Origin: Euryodendron excelsum
Lineage: Eukaryota > Streptophyta > Magnoliopsida > Ericales > Pentaphylacaceae
Length of the DNA stretch: 64,000 nt
Assembly (NCBI GenBank): GCA_033060915.1
Contig: CM065384.1
Location: 18,793,501 to 18,857,500 of the forward strand
Reading direction: 5' to 3'
The translations under genes and the position numbers were made by a program. The notes under the pieces are model-generated. The model saw only the letters and a program-made list of their open reading frames with translations. It made no database searches and was not told where the DNA came from. Of the stretch, positions 46,288-57,076 are shown in pieces (within the stretch, counting starts at the first letter, position 1; the number at the start of each line of letters is the position of its first letter).

Positions 46288-47555
46288 TATAACAATTGCA
46301 ACCCTTGAACACCGAGAATCTGGGCAAGTATGGACAATTATCAATAACTGGAAAAGAGGACCAACTATCGGCTTTGTGTTTGACAGACAATACGTGACTC
46401 AAGAACCATTTTGACCTAGACATACAATCAGGGTAGGAACTTATGCATTCTTTAAAATACATGCTTATTTTCTTCTTATTATATGACTTGCATATTACTC
46501 TATTAACTTTACGCCTTCCTGCTAATTATGTTGTTGATTATATTGCCTTCTACAAATATACACTACTTGCATGATTGCATCACTGGGGAGGAATAAGGGT
46601 GGAACAAACGAAAAGGAAAAGACTTCGGGTTTATATCATGGGTGTATCTGACTGGCTTGATATTCGGGGCTTTCATGGGTCGGTACTACTGGCTTAATAT
46701 CAGGCTAGATGATCATGGATGGGCCCCATTGGACTTGATGACGGAGGATGAATCATGGGTAGGCCCCATTGGCTTCAATTGGCTTGGGCAGGACATTCTT
46801 GCAAGGATCCTGGTATTGATGAAAAAGAAAAAAATTCCAAGGGACATATGTGTGCCATGCTATTTTTTTACTGCATTACATTTAAACCTATGCTTTATAG
46901 ACTTTATGAGATTCCTACTGGGTTTCGCAGCTCATTCCTATTTTATGGGACTTTTTCAGGAGTTGAAGCATCAACCGGTTTTCAAAGAAAATGATAGTGG
47001 GAACGAATTTTCCCCCTACTAGCCTGTTGCTTGAAAACTTTTGACTTAATTAGATCTCTTTTGGGCTATATTTGTAAAGAGACATTTCGCTAATGTTCCA
47101 CTAGTCTTTCTACTTTGATCTAATGTTAACTGAATCGTTCGATTTATGATGAGATTCATGATTATCATGCCTCATTAAACTTTATAACCCCAACACCCCC
47201 ATGGTCGTGACCTAGTGATAGCAAAGCCGGGTTGTGATAGAAGTTAATATCAGGGTGGAAGCATATAAGGTGCTAATCGAGTATCACTTTAAGGCTTTGA
47301 TGTGGAAATATTGTATTGGGCCTTAAATATCTTAGAGCTTAGCAGAAATTATTGTAATAGGATTCTTGTAGTTGAGGGAATGTCATATTCGAATTTTTTT
47401 GGAGTTGTAATTATTATCTTCGAGTTCCTAGACTTGAAGAAGAAATAGTCCTTTTTGAGGCACGATTATGTTTTATCTTTTATTTTCAGAGTTCAAAACG
47501 GGATTTGAGATTGCTCATTTTATTATTTAACGGTCCGGTTAGCCGATTCATTACA

Positions 47556-48381
47556 TCAAATCAAATATTTTCAAATCACATCCCAATCTTTTCAAATCAA
47601 GGAAACATTTCCAAATCAATCTTAATGAAAAGGAAACATTTCAAAAATCAAATATTCATGAAAAGGAAGCTTTCTAAAAATGAAACTGTTTAGAAATAGA
47701 AACCCATTTCAAAATTCCAACTCTTTCGAACTCTTGTCTGAACTACGGCTGACCTAATCCTCTTTAAGTAAATATGTAAGCAACCCTTCATGGGTGCGAT
47801 AACAACCCTTTTCAAATTTCCAATTTCATAACCATTTTCAAACTCAATTCCATCTTTCAAACTTTGTTTTCAAAAGTTTTCTAAATAGATAACATTAAAC
47901 ATAGGTAACTGGTGAGTCATAATTAGGTGAGTAAAAGGTGAATAGACATATTGGTACTACAAGGGCGGGATAGGATGATAGTATTAGGATATCTTCCCTA
48001 CACGTAACCAATCGCCAGGCTTAAGAATTTCTATTTCAAAGACCAAAACTGGAGTCAATTTTCAAAAGGGTTTTCTAACATTTTTAAGGTTGTCAAACAA
48101 CCCTACCTTCTAAAACCCTCTCATGAGGACGTCTTTCAAAAACACCTTCCAAAACCTAAGTTTAACCCTTGGGTTTTACTTGGTGTAGATAACCTTGCAC
48201 ATCTTTAAATATGTTAGGTGGCGACTTTAAAGACCTTTTCAAAAAGCCCTAATTAATTCCATTTTAAAAATTCAAACCCCGTTGCATTTTTCCTTCTAGG
48301 AGGATGAGTTCTAGCAAGAGAGCACCGTTCTTTTTCCCGAGCTAAGAGGGCTTGGTTAAAAAAAATAAAAGGGGCACGACA
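47556..48381 (+). mobile_element. T4 LTR terminal part
   Basis: Continuation of the T4 LTR after the C2 insertion. It starts in AAATC repeats, passes the conserved GGTGGCGACT box at about 48220, and ends GCACGACA. It matches the displaced copy at 30461-31709. Confidence 0.7.
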
Positions 48382-49717
48382 AGACAGAGAGAGACAAATG
48401 TAAATTTGAGGGATTTAGAGGTACCAGAGATTCCTTCATTAGGGGGGGGGGGGGGAGGGGGGACCTTGCTCATTATACCAATGTGTATTCCCGGTAGCAT
48501 TTACCTCCTCCCAAAGTACATACATCATTTAGGAGGCTTGTTCACCTAGTTTTTAGTACCATGTAGTGGGCCGCTCCATCCTACCACACCTTTTTGGTAG
48601 AGACTGGGTTCGGGCTTTCACAGGATTGTAAGCAAACTACTAGTTAATGTTGGCATTGATTGAGAGATGGTTTGGCAAGATAGGGACCTTCCATTTTGTG
48701 GGCTTCAAGCTGGGTCCGACTCTATTAGACTGGGCCATCATCACAGAGCTTTCTTTTGTTAGCCGTTAGATTATCTTGTAACCAGTTAATAGGACCGAGG
48801 CTTGTGAATTGTTGGACTTGCCGCCTCTTGACCATTCTGCTTTTCCTGTGTCTTGGTTTAGTCAGGATGAGGTTACCTTCTCTGTAGAGCCACCACTTGA
48901 GCGGCGAGACATTATGAGGCAACGACTGGTACTATATATTGCTTTTATCTACTTTTACAACAACAATAAGTTGATTATCCCTTTCAGATTGGTGAGTATG
49001 GTAACCAACTTGAGAGCCTTGTTAGAGTTGGATTGGGGTTCTTTCTCTTTCGGTTGTATCCTTAGATCTATACAGGTCTGGACTTCCTCTCGTTGGGATA
49101 GTGTCACCAGGTTTTAGCCCTTTCTGGTTTGGTGGAGTTACATGTATTTGCAGATTCATCATCCAAAGGTAATGGAGGCTAACCTTTAACCCCAGGCTTT
49201 GCGATGGGCTCATGATTAGGTGGCTCCCCGATTTGAGACTACTACCTTTGTGATGATACATGAGAATCTGGAGTTGATAGAGGTGAGAGATGTGACTTGG
49301 CGGCCTTCTGTTAGATCAATTCATTTTGAGGCAGTCAAGTATATGGTCCTGATGTCTCTGTTAAGTATTTTCTTTCTTAGTGATGAGTGCTGCGAGTCTT
49401 ATCTAGGAGACCGCTATTGGCACCAGTTCCACGAGGAGTTCCAGTCAGCTAGGGATCAACCTGAGTATATATTTGGAGCTTTGGTCAAGGGGGTCCCTAT
49501 TCCGTACCGGGAGCGCAGTCGAGTGTTGGTTTTTTGCTTCTTCCAGAGACTAACTATGCCACACATTTCGGAGCTCAATCCATAGGTGCCTTTACCTAGT
49601 TCAAAGTGGTGGTTGGAGGCTATGTCGTGGGCTAGTATGTAGTGGACTTGTGGCACCTAGCTGGTGGATTTAGGCCGAGTTTGTAGCCATGAGGGATTAG
49701 AAAGATTGGTACCAGAC
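48382..49717 (+). pseudogene. T5 antisense ORF, mobile-domain part
   Basis: It is homologous to the T1 antisense ORF: RETNVNLRDLEVPEIPSLG, then a G-run frameshift, DLAHYTNVYSR-stop-HLPPP, FHFVGFKLGP, LDWAIITEL, RRDIMRQRLVLYI and RLVSMVTNL. It then extends past the part visible in T1 with RFETTTFVMIHE, VRDVTWRP and a C-terminal stretch ending near 49585 in frame. Many stops replace Trp (TGG to TAG or TAA) or Gln (CAG to TAG). The start was cut off by the T4 insertion at 48381, and S2 interrupts it at 49718. It is antisense to the T5 gag. Confidence 0.75.
48442..48462 (+). repeat. Poly-G run inside T5 antisense ORF
   Basis: Fourteen G, one A, then six G, where the T1 homologue has only four G. 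It changes the reading frame and could form a G-quadruplex. Confidence 0.8.
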
Positions 49718-52114
49718 TGTCGCACACTGTTTTTGGACATCAAGCCCTCTTGGCTTGGGAAAAAGCATAGTGCTCTCTCGTTAGAACTTATCCTCCCATA
49801 AGGACAAATGTGACAGGGTTTGAATTTTTAAAATGGAATTGATTAGGGCTTTTTAAACATGTCTTTGGAGTCGCCACTTAACATATTTAAAGATGTGTTA
49901 GGTCATCAACACCAAGTAAAACCCAAGGGTTAAACTTAGGTTTTGGAAAGTATATTTGAAAAACATTATGATGAGAAGGTTTTAGAAGGTAAGATTGTTT
50001 GACAACCCCAAAACTATTGGAAAGTCCTTCGAAAAATTTACTCCAATTTTGGTCTTTGAAATAGAAATTCTTAAGTCCAGGGATTGGTTATGTGTAGGGA
50101 AGATGTCCTAAGACTATCACCCTACCCCCCCTTGCGGTACCTATATGTCTATTCACTTTTTACTTACCTAATTATGACTCACTGGTTACCTATGTTTAAT
50201 GTTATCCACTTAAAAAACAATTGAAAACAAAGTTTAAAAAGGAGTTTGGAAAATGGTTATGGAAAGGGGAATTTGGAAGGGGTTGTGGAATTGGAAATAT
50301 GAAAAGGGTTGTAGAATTAGAAATTTGAAAAGGGTTGTGACCACAGCCCATGAATGGTTGCCTACGTACCTCTTTAAAGAGGATCAGGTCAGCCGTAGTT
50401 CAGACAAGAGTCTAAAAGAGTTGAAATTTTGAAACGGGTTTCTATTTCTAGAAACTTTTCAATTTTAGAAAGCTTCCTTTCAAAAAAGTTTGAGTTTGAA
50501 AATGTTTCCTTTTAAGGAAGAATTAATTTTTGAAATCTTTCCTTTTCAGGAATATTGGATTTGGAAATGTTCCTTCTCCGGAAGATTGGATTTTGAAATG
50601 TTTTCTTTTTAAGGAAGATTGGATTTTGAAATATTTCCTTTTCAAGAAGATTGGATTTGGAAATGTTTTCTCGATTTGAAAAGATTGAGATGTGATTTGA
50701 TTTAAAAAAAAAAAAAAAATTGATTTGAGAAGTTTTTATTTCCTTTTTGGAAAAGATTTGTTTCCTTATTTGAAAAGGATTTGATTTGTTTCATTTCGGA
50801 AAGATTTGAAAAGATTTGAAAGATTTAAAATGGTTTGAAAAGATTCGTAAACGTTTTGTTTCCTTTTTGAAAAAGATTTGATTTGCTTGAAAAAGGTAAA
50901 TTTAGATTATATCCAAAATGGGAGGAGTTGATTTAGGGTTTAAATTTGGAAGGTTTGAAAAGGGAGTGATTTGAGAAATTTGAATGGAAGGTTTTGATTC
51001 AATTGATTTAAAAAGGAAAGTTTGAAAAGGAAATGTTTGATTGATTTGGAAATTGAGGATTTTGAGTGCTTTGAAAAAGGTATGACTTTGGTTTAAAAAT
51101 GGAAGGTTTCTAAATTGGCAAAATCGGGATTTTCCTAGGATTGGATTTCTAGGGTTTTGACAAACCAATTTTGTAAATGGTTCGAAAAACGAGTCTTTTG
51201 AAAACATGTTTTAGGGCCCGAGGCCCTAACTGGATTTTAAACATCCAAATGAATATCGCAGTTTGTCTAAACCCATTCTAGCCATTAGGAGGCAAGAATC
51301 ACTTTAGGCTCATGACTTGAAAGATAACAAAGGCACGAGGCCAAAAATGAAAACATTTTCGGGTCATTTTGAATGTCACACATTTTTCGAGACAACTTTA
51401 GCAATGAAATGACTAAGATCATTTTGGGAACATGTTTTTGAAGAGACACAAATGTAGGCAAACGGGAGCCGTTCCAAATATCACACTTCTCTAGGAAAAC
51501 CCTAACCATGAAAGGGTTAGGATCAACATAGAATCGTGGTTTTTAAAAAACAACTTTGAAAGCGGTTTTTAGAAATGTTAATAATGCAAATATTTGACAA
51601 CAATAGTAACGGCATGAATCATACAAGGCTAGGTATCACCATATTGCAAGAGAGCCTTAAGGCCATGCCGTGAAGCAAGTGAGAGTCAAGAAGAGAGTCC
51701 CGATCGGTAGTCTCTCCCCACTCACTCTCGACATGGACTTAACATTCTCTTGTCCCAAGCATGCAAGAAAGGGGGGTTTAGAGATAAGGTTTTATAAAAG
51801 AGATGAACCGAAGTGGGTTCTGAGGGAGAAGACATAGTGGGGGAGTACAGAAAGGTAAACTAGAGATTATCTTATCTCATTTCTTCTTTCTTTGATGGAG
51901 GCTCAAGCCTTGAACTTGGGAAGACTTCGGGATCTTTCGGGCAGTGGGGCAGACCTTTGGTGGAGCTCGGAGGCTAAGGCTTTGGAGCTTTAGGCTAGAG
52001 CTTGGCTGGCAGGATTTCAAAAGAGAGAGAGATAGGGCTTCAGGAGTGGTCTAAAGAGAAGGGGAGAGTTTCTGGATATTTTTTTTGACCCAAAACAATG
52101 AAGGGGGAGGTCTG

Positions 52115-52122
52115 TATTTATA
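52115..52122 (-). promoter_or_regulatory. S2 TATA box
   Basis: TATAAATA on the minus strand, followed by CAGACC. Confidence 0.6.
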
Positions 52123-52515
52123 GTGCAAAACCATAAGATTTGTGCGCCACCCATAGTGGCGCACGCTTTAACTTTGGTTGTGTGCTACTCTTAATGGCGT
52201 AAGGGCATTAATGAGGGTTGAAGAAAAGGTTGGATACGGGGTTTGTTTGATGTTGGTTGATTTGTAATCCATTTTGATAGCTTAGGGGTTGATATGCGCC
52301 TCTAGAAGTGGCTCAAGGCTAAAAATTGGTCATGCTTCACTCGAAGTAGAGCAAGGAGGTTTTGGTTTGAAAAAGAAAGTGTTGAACGGTGCAGCATGGC
52401 TAAAAATGGATGGGAATACTTTGGAAAGTGCCCTAGAGGTTGCCGGTTTAATTCCCAGAGCCGGTGTGGTTGAGGAGAGTGACCGAATGGCAATCATCTC
52501 ATCTCGGGAGCTCCA

Positions 52516-52735
52516 GGGTTAACTAAGATTGACTAGGGTTGATCGGGTTGATTAAGTTAACTGGGGTTGACTACGGTTGACTAGGGTTCACCAGGGTTAA
52601 CTGGGGTTGACCAGAGTTGACCAGGGTTAACCAGAGTTGACCGAGGTTAACTAGAGTTGACTAGGGTAACCAGAGTTTATTGGAGTTGACCAGGGTTAAC
52701 AAGGGTTAACCAGAGTTGATTTGGGTAAATCAAAG
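52516..52735 (-). repeat. S2 decamer array rich in W-box motifs
   Basis: Tandem units of about 10 bp alternating CCAGAGTTGA and CCAGGGTTAA. Eight TTGAC(C/T) sites, the core bound by WRKY factors, lie within about 180 bp on the + strand. It lies in U3, roughly 400-600 bp upstream of the TATA box. Confidence 0.7.
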
Positions 52736-53691
52736 TTAACTGAGGGGGGTGGGGGGGTTGGGTTGTCGGTTTGATACCCAGAGCTAGTGTGGTTTCCTAG
52801 GGCATTTAGATGCCTAGGGGCAAAATGGTCATTTTGATCAGGGAACCTCTGGGAAAGGACTGGGCTTAACTGGATGGCACTGGAATTGCCAGACCATCTA
52901 AGGACAGCCTACAAAGGTGCTCTTAGCATTCTGAGGACTTGGCATTTTCTCGAAGAACGTGTTACGCCTGTTATGGGCAAAATGGTCATTTTTCAATAGG
53001 ACAAGCTAGCAGGCATCGGTGTTGACCGGTCTGGACTTCTATATAAGGAATTGGTACTTTCTCAGTGGACAAGTTTAAAATGGTCTTACCGTGTTGAGGC
53101 ATAAACTTTCTTGAAGGTTGTGCTGAACTTAAACAGTCTTCTATTCTTGAGGGGTTTGTGCTTTCTCAAGGAAAGTGTCAGACTTGGACAATCTTCCATT
53201 CTTGAGAAGTTTGTGCTTTCTTAAAGAACATGCCGGATTAGTGGACATTCTACATTGGCGAGATAGCAAGTGTTAGAAGTGAACGACTCTTCCATCTCGG
53301 GGGCTTAGGTACTTTTCGAAAATGAGTGTGAAAGGGGCTTTACCGATCCGGGGAATAAACTTTCTTGGTGATCCTGTCGTACTAGGTTGAATGGTCCTAC
53401 CGTCAATAAGGGATCAACTTTCTCGAATTAGAGGACAAATGGGTTTGACTTTGAATTTGGATGGACTTATCGTCTTATGGTAGATGTGCCGGTCTGGATT
53501 GGATTGACTAATGCACTAGGGGCATTCTGGTTATTTTAGCTTTATTGGGCCCAGTGGGCTCGCGAAGCAGTTGACAAATTGGATTGAATTTGGAAAGCCA
53601 GTTTGGGCTTGTGTATGCTTGTATTGGTTTGTAGGTGCTTTCGGTCAAACCGGAGATTGCCGAGTGCCCAAAATGGGGTGCTAACATAGAC

Positions 53692-53949
53692 TGAGAGAGA
53701 TCAATTCAAGATGTGGAAAGACCAATACTATGCTGAGGTAGCCACTTTTACCACACGGTTGGCTCATATAGGAAGTGACGGGGTATATTATCCTCTTCCT
53801 TTTTTTATTCTGCCTTTATTTAATTGTCTATCTATTTTACTGATTCAAGTTCTTCTTCTTTGTAGGATGCTAGTGCTTCTAGTCGTCAACCACCTCCTCC
53901 TGGCCCTAGCTTTGGTGACTACGATTCAGACATTGACTTTGACTCCTGA
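53692..53949 (+). pseudogene. T5 antisense ORF, C-terminal part with intron
   Basis: It continues the frame broken by S2: ERDQFKMWKDQYYAEVAT, then RLAHIGSDG. A GT..AG segment at 53783-53865 (83 bp, pyrimidine-rich 3' end TTCTTCTTTGTAG) can be removed to keep the frame, giving DASASSRQPPPPGPSF and an acidic end DYDSDIDFDS before TGA 53947-53949. A continuous read-through ORF also exists but gives a hydrophobic, low-complexity tail that is less likely to be the real product. Confidence 0.6.
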
Positions 53950-55814
53950 TGGGTGCCTTTTTTTATCAGTCCAACTCCTCTTTTGCCTTATGTCCTAGAT
54001 AAACATTATAGTTTTGTCAGACAATTTATCTGTAATCTTCGAATATAATGAATATTTATGATTCAGATAGCCAGATATAAATATTGATGTATGAGCAGGA
54101 GTAGATGTTTAGGATTATCATGACGATGATGATGCATGTCTATTACATGTTTGAATATGATATTGAATTATGTTGGTGACTTCTGTTTCTACAACGAGTT
54201 ATGTCCTATGTATGGGACGCTCATGCCGAAATTTTAATAAAAAAATGCATGCACATGTTAGGGAAGCCTCAGTTGACACATAATAGAATGGACGAGTTAT
54301 GAATAAACACGCTCAAGGTGCTATCAAGCTCCACGTCCTTGGAATGAAAACTCTTTCTTTTTCAGAGGTTTAGTCTCTCCTTTAGCTCAACCTTACCTTG
54401 ATTGGATGATGATAACATTTTGTACATTTCTCATCCTTCTGATTGATTCTGACTTTCTACTTGGGTTAGTGTCTGGGATCGTTAAACTTAAACTCTTAAC
54501 CCTCGGGGGCTTAGGCAATGACTTACACAAACTTTGGTAGAGCAATAAGCAGCTAGTCTTTCAATCTGAGGAGGCTTTGCTTTAGGACCATAATGTACGC
54601 TCAGTTATAGGGTTTAAGAATTAACATGATATGCATGCTCAAATTTAGTGTTATTTCCGGTAGGGTTTAGATCCACACCATCCTTGGCTGATCTTCTAGC
54701 GAGGCTTTCCCCCTTAATACCATTCTTTTTGCCTTGGCAACACATCCAGCTCATTTATATCAAGCAATCCCTTTTCAATCGGAGAAGACTTTATTAAGGT
54801 TGTAATGTAGGCCATAGCTCTGGGTTTTAACAGGAAAAGGTAAAGGTTTGAATCTACTGCTTCTACTGGGCTTCCTTATTGCCTAGGATCACCTTTAGAT
54901 TTTCTTTTTATCTTTTGAACATTGCATGCTTTTCAAGATGTCATGAAGTGAGCCATCCTTTGTTGTGGCTTACTTGTTTACCTACTGATGGAGCGGATTT
55001 TCTTTTCTTTTTTTTCTTTTAGCACTTTCCTTCACTTTTGCTTGCCCCTTAATGGCTCCTCCTCTTTTTTCTTTTGTTTTCTTTGGTGGTAATCGCTAAG
55101 TTGGGGTTTTTTTTTTTTTTTTTGGAAATTTGAACTGACTCAACGGGTTTGACTATATGGGAAATGAAATGAGGGTCTCGCTTCCTTTCAAACTGAGCTT
55201 GATCCATAGAGTCTTTACGTTGCTTTGGCTTGATGCTTAGAGTGGAGAAAAATGACCATTCTTGGCCGAGTCTTCTGCTATTTGCTTGCCCTAGTGTTGG
55301 GGGATTGGTTCCTGATTGGGTTTGACAAGAACTTTGTTTTTTCTATATGGCACTAAATGGTTGTGCAAAGCAAACATATAACATTTTCCTTTTTAGGAAA
55401 TTGAAAGATAGCTCCTCTTCCTTTCGATAGTCTGGCTACTCACCACTTAGATTCAATGTCTTGTAAGTGTTGCTTTTTGGGTAGTTTTCTCACTTAGTCT
55501 CATCTTCCCTCGCTTCAAAAAATTAACCATTCAGCAAGTGCTTAACTCATGCTATAACACCCTTCAAGTCAGATCTTCCATAAAATAGAATGCATCCCAT
55601 TTTTTAAAGCATTCACCATTCACAAGAATATGAGATAACGACATTTGAATGAAAAGATATTTCTTTATTATTTTCACAAAAAGTATAAAGTTCTTATGAA
55701 AATAAAAATGCAGACATCAATTCAAAGGTAGAAAGTGTAAGGGATAGAAAGAAAGTGGGTGAAAACATTATTCTCTTGTACACTTTGGAAAGAATGCTCT
55801 TAGTAGGGTTTTAG
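53950..55814 (-). other. T5 spacer between antisense ORF and gag
   Basis: No protein motif found. Segments at 54480-54660 and 55550-55830 align with T2 13440-13560 and 14640-14930. No protease, reverse transcriptase or integrase is present, so T5, like T2, lacked pol. A T-run lies at 55107-55122. Confidence 0.5.
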
Positions 55815-57076
55815 AATGATGCCTATGTCTTCGATGCTCCATAAGTCCTTTAGATCCACGGATCAGGTAAGGCAGGCAAGTGCTTCTTTAAGGGCTCTTG
55901 GTGAGTTGATGGTGATGGTGCAATTATCGGCTTCATTGACCTTTTTGTTTTCTTCCATTGCTTCTTTGATAAATAAGTTAGCTAACTCGCCTCCTTCTAG
56001 CTCTGTCAAAATTTTCGGCTCCTTAAGTCCCCAACCCATGTCCTCATAGTCGAATTGTGTCACGGGCCAAGGGTTATTTGATAGGTGGCATTCAGCCATG
56101 GCATATTTCGAGTATAAGAATTCATCTCCCAACTGTCGGTGATCACACTTTTGGCGAGGATCTCCTCTACGGGTAAGGACTCTTCAATTGGCCAATGAGA
56201 GGGGTCATGTACTTCATTTGGATTGTAGAGATAAACTGGGCATGGCGAGATTCCTCTTCCCAGTCACTTTCTTTATCAGTTTCCCAATCTTCCTCGAAAT
56301 AATCCTCTACCAGGATCTCCTCCAGTTCATCCCCCTCTTTTATTTCCTCTAGTACCAGGTTGATATTGTGATCCGACAAAGGGTTTTTGGTCACATTTGG
56401 AGTAGGAGTTGGGTTCACCGGTTATATATTGATGGTCTTGTTGTCTATCAGGTCTTGAATTTTGTGCTGGAGAGAGAAGCAATTTTTCGTGTCATGCCCT
56501 TGGCCACTCAAATGGTTTTCATAAGTGTGGGCGCCATAAAAGGTTGGAGGCAAAAGGCTTGGCAATAAATGGGCTTAGAATGTTATTCTTTAAGAGGTTA
56601 TGGTAGGCTTCTGTTTGGACGCTAGCTAAGGTATCAAAAGTATAGATGTGTCGGGTTGGCCTATTAAAGTTGGCTTATGCCCTAACAGGGCCAAAGTTGG
56701 GCGCTTTAGTGGGCATGGTTAAGGTGGATATGGTTAGTATAGGATGTGGCTGGAGTAGTGGATGGTATTGTTGTAGTTGAATAGGCAAGATGGTCGACAC
56801 TTCTCGTTCCTTCTTGATCACTCCCCTTGTGGTGGCTACCTTTTTGGCTATGTAGGTAGAGCTTTCGCTAGTCTTTGCATAAGAGTCCGTGATTTTCCTT
56901 GTTTTAAGGTTGTTTTCTATCATCTCCCCTTGCATGATAAGCTCAAAAAAGTTTTTCCCAACACTTATGTAAAGCTTTTCATAGTATATGCCCGATAAGG
57001 TATGCACGAATAGTTTAACGTACTCCTTCTTTTTTAAAGGGGGATTAACTTGTGCCGCTACTTCTCTCCATCTTAG
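55815..57076 (-). pseudogene. T5 gag remnant (Tat/Ogre-like)
   Basis: On the minus strand the frame enters from the P1 junction as RWREVAAQVNPPLKKKEYVK, then IYYEKLYISVGKNF and LIMQGEMIENNLK, the retrotransposon gag (capsid) region typical of plant Tat elements. Frame breaks follow near 56675. Further on come GHDTKNC (zinc-knuckle half, 56499-56479), LQHKIQDLID, PNVTKNPL and an acidic segment EEDWETDKESDWEEE. An open frame at 56132-55863 follows. The N-terminal part is cut off by the P1 insertion at 57077. It would form the virus-like particle; here it is broken. Confidence 0.8.

Larger units (their letters stand above)
32471..47555 (+). mobile_element. C2: chromovirus in partial tandem (outer span)
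   Basis: The order is chromodomain end (32471-32655), LTR1 (32656-36168), PBS, internal region (36169-39357), LTR2 (39358-47555 with S1 inside). The extra chromodomain piece before LTR1 means two element units once shared LTR1, and the left unit has lost its 5' part. The left junction lies in shared CAAAT microhomology. The right junction is a clean LTR end. The host is the T4 LTR. Confidence 0.75.
39358..47555 (+). mobile_element. C2 LTR2, split by solo LTR S1
   Basis: It starts TGTAATACTCGC and ends GATTCATTACA. LTR parts are 39358-41668 and 46293-47555, about 3.57 kb together, matching LTR1 in length. It holds (GA)n runs at 40224-40260 and 40515-40570, TATATAAA at 40457 and a poly-A of about 20 at 40718. 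Confidence 0.8.
28543..48381 (+). mobile_element. T4 3' LTR, split by C2 (outer span)
   Basis: It starts CGTTAGCACCCC (CG for the usual TG) after a polypurine tract and ends GGGGCACGACA at 48381. LTR parts are 28543-32470 and 47556-48381, with chromovirus C2 between them. It belongs to the same subfamily as S2 (TGTTAGCACC...GTGCGACA). An extra LTR 3'-end segment lies inside it at 30461-31709. Beyond 48381 the sequence is T5 antisense-ORF DNA. Confidence 0.75.
49718..53686 (-). mobile_element. S2: solo LTR in T5 antisense ORF (4.0 kb)
   Basis: The + strand starts TGTCGCACACTG and ends GGGGTGCTAACA, so the LTR reads minus. It is flanked by CAGAC (49713-49717) and TAGAC (53687-53691), a 5-bp TSD with one transition. 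Removing the LTR and one TSD copy rejoins one reading frame (WYQTERDQFKMW). It is of the T4 subfamily. TATA box at 52115-52122 (minus), decamer array at 52516-52735, GCGCC repeats at 52141-52200. Confidence 0.88.

Noticed and set aside
35249..47022. ORFs at 35249-35503 and 46642-47022 with similar proteins (YLTGLIFGA..MGRYYWL)
   Set aside because: They lie at the same place in the two LTRs of C2, so similarity reflects LTR duplication. One is shortened by a stop and there is no known domain.
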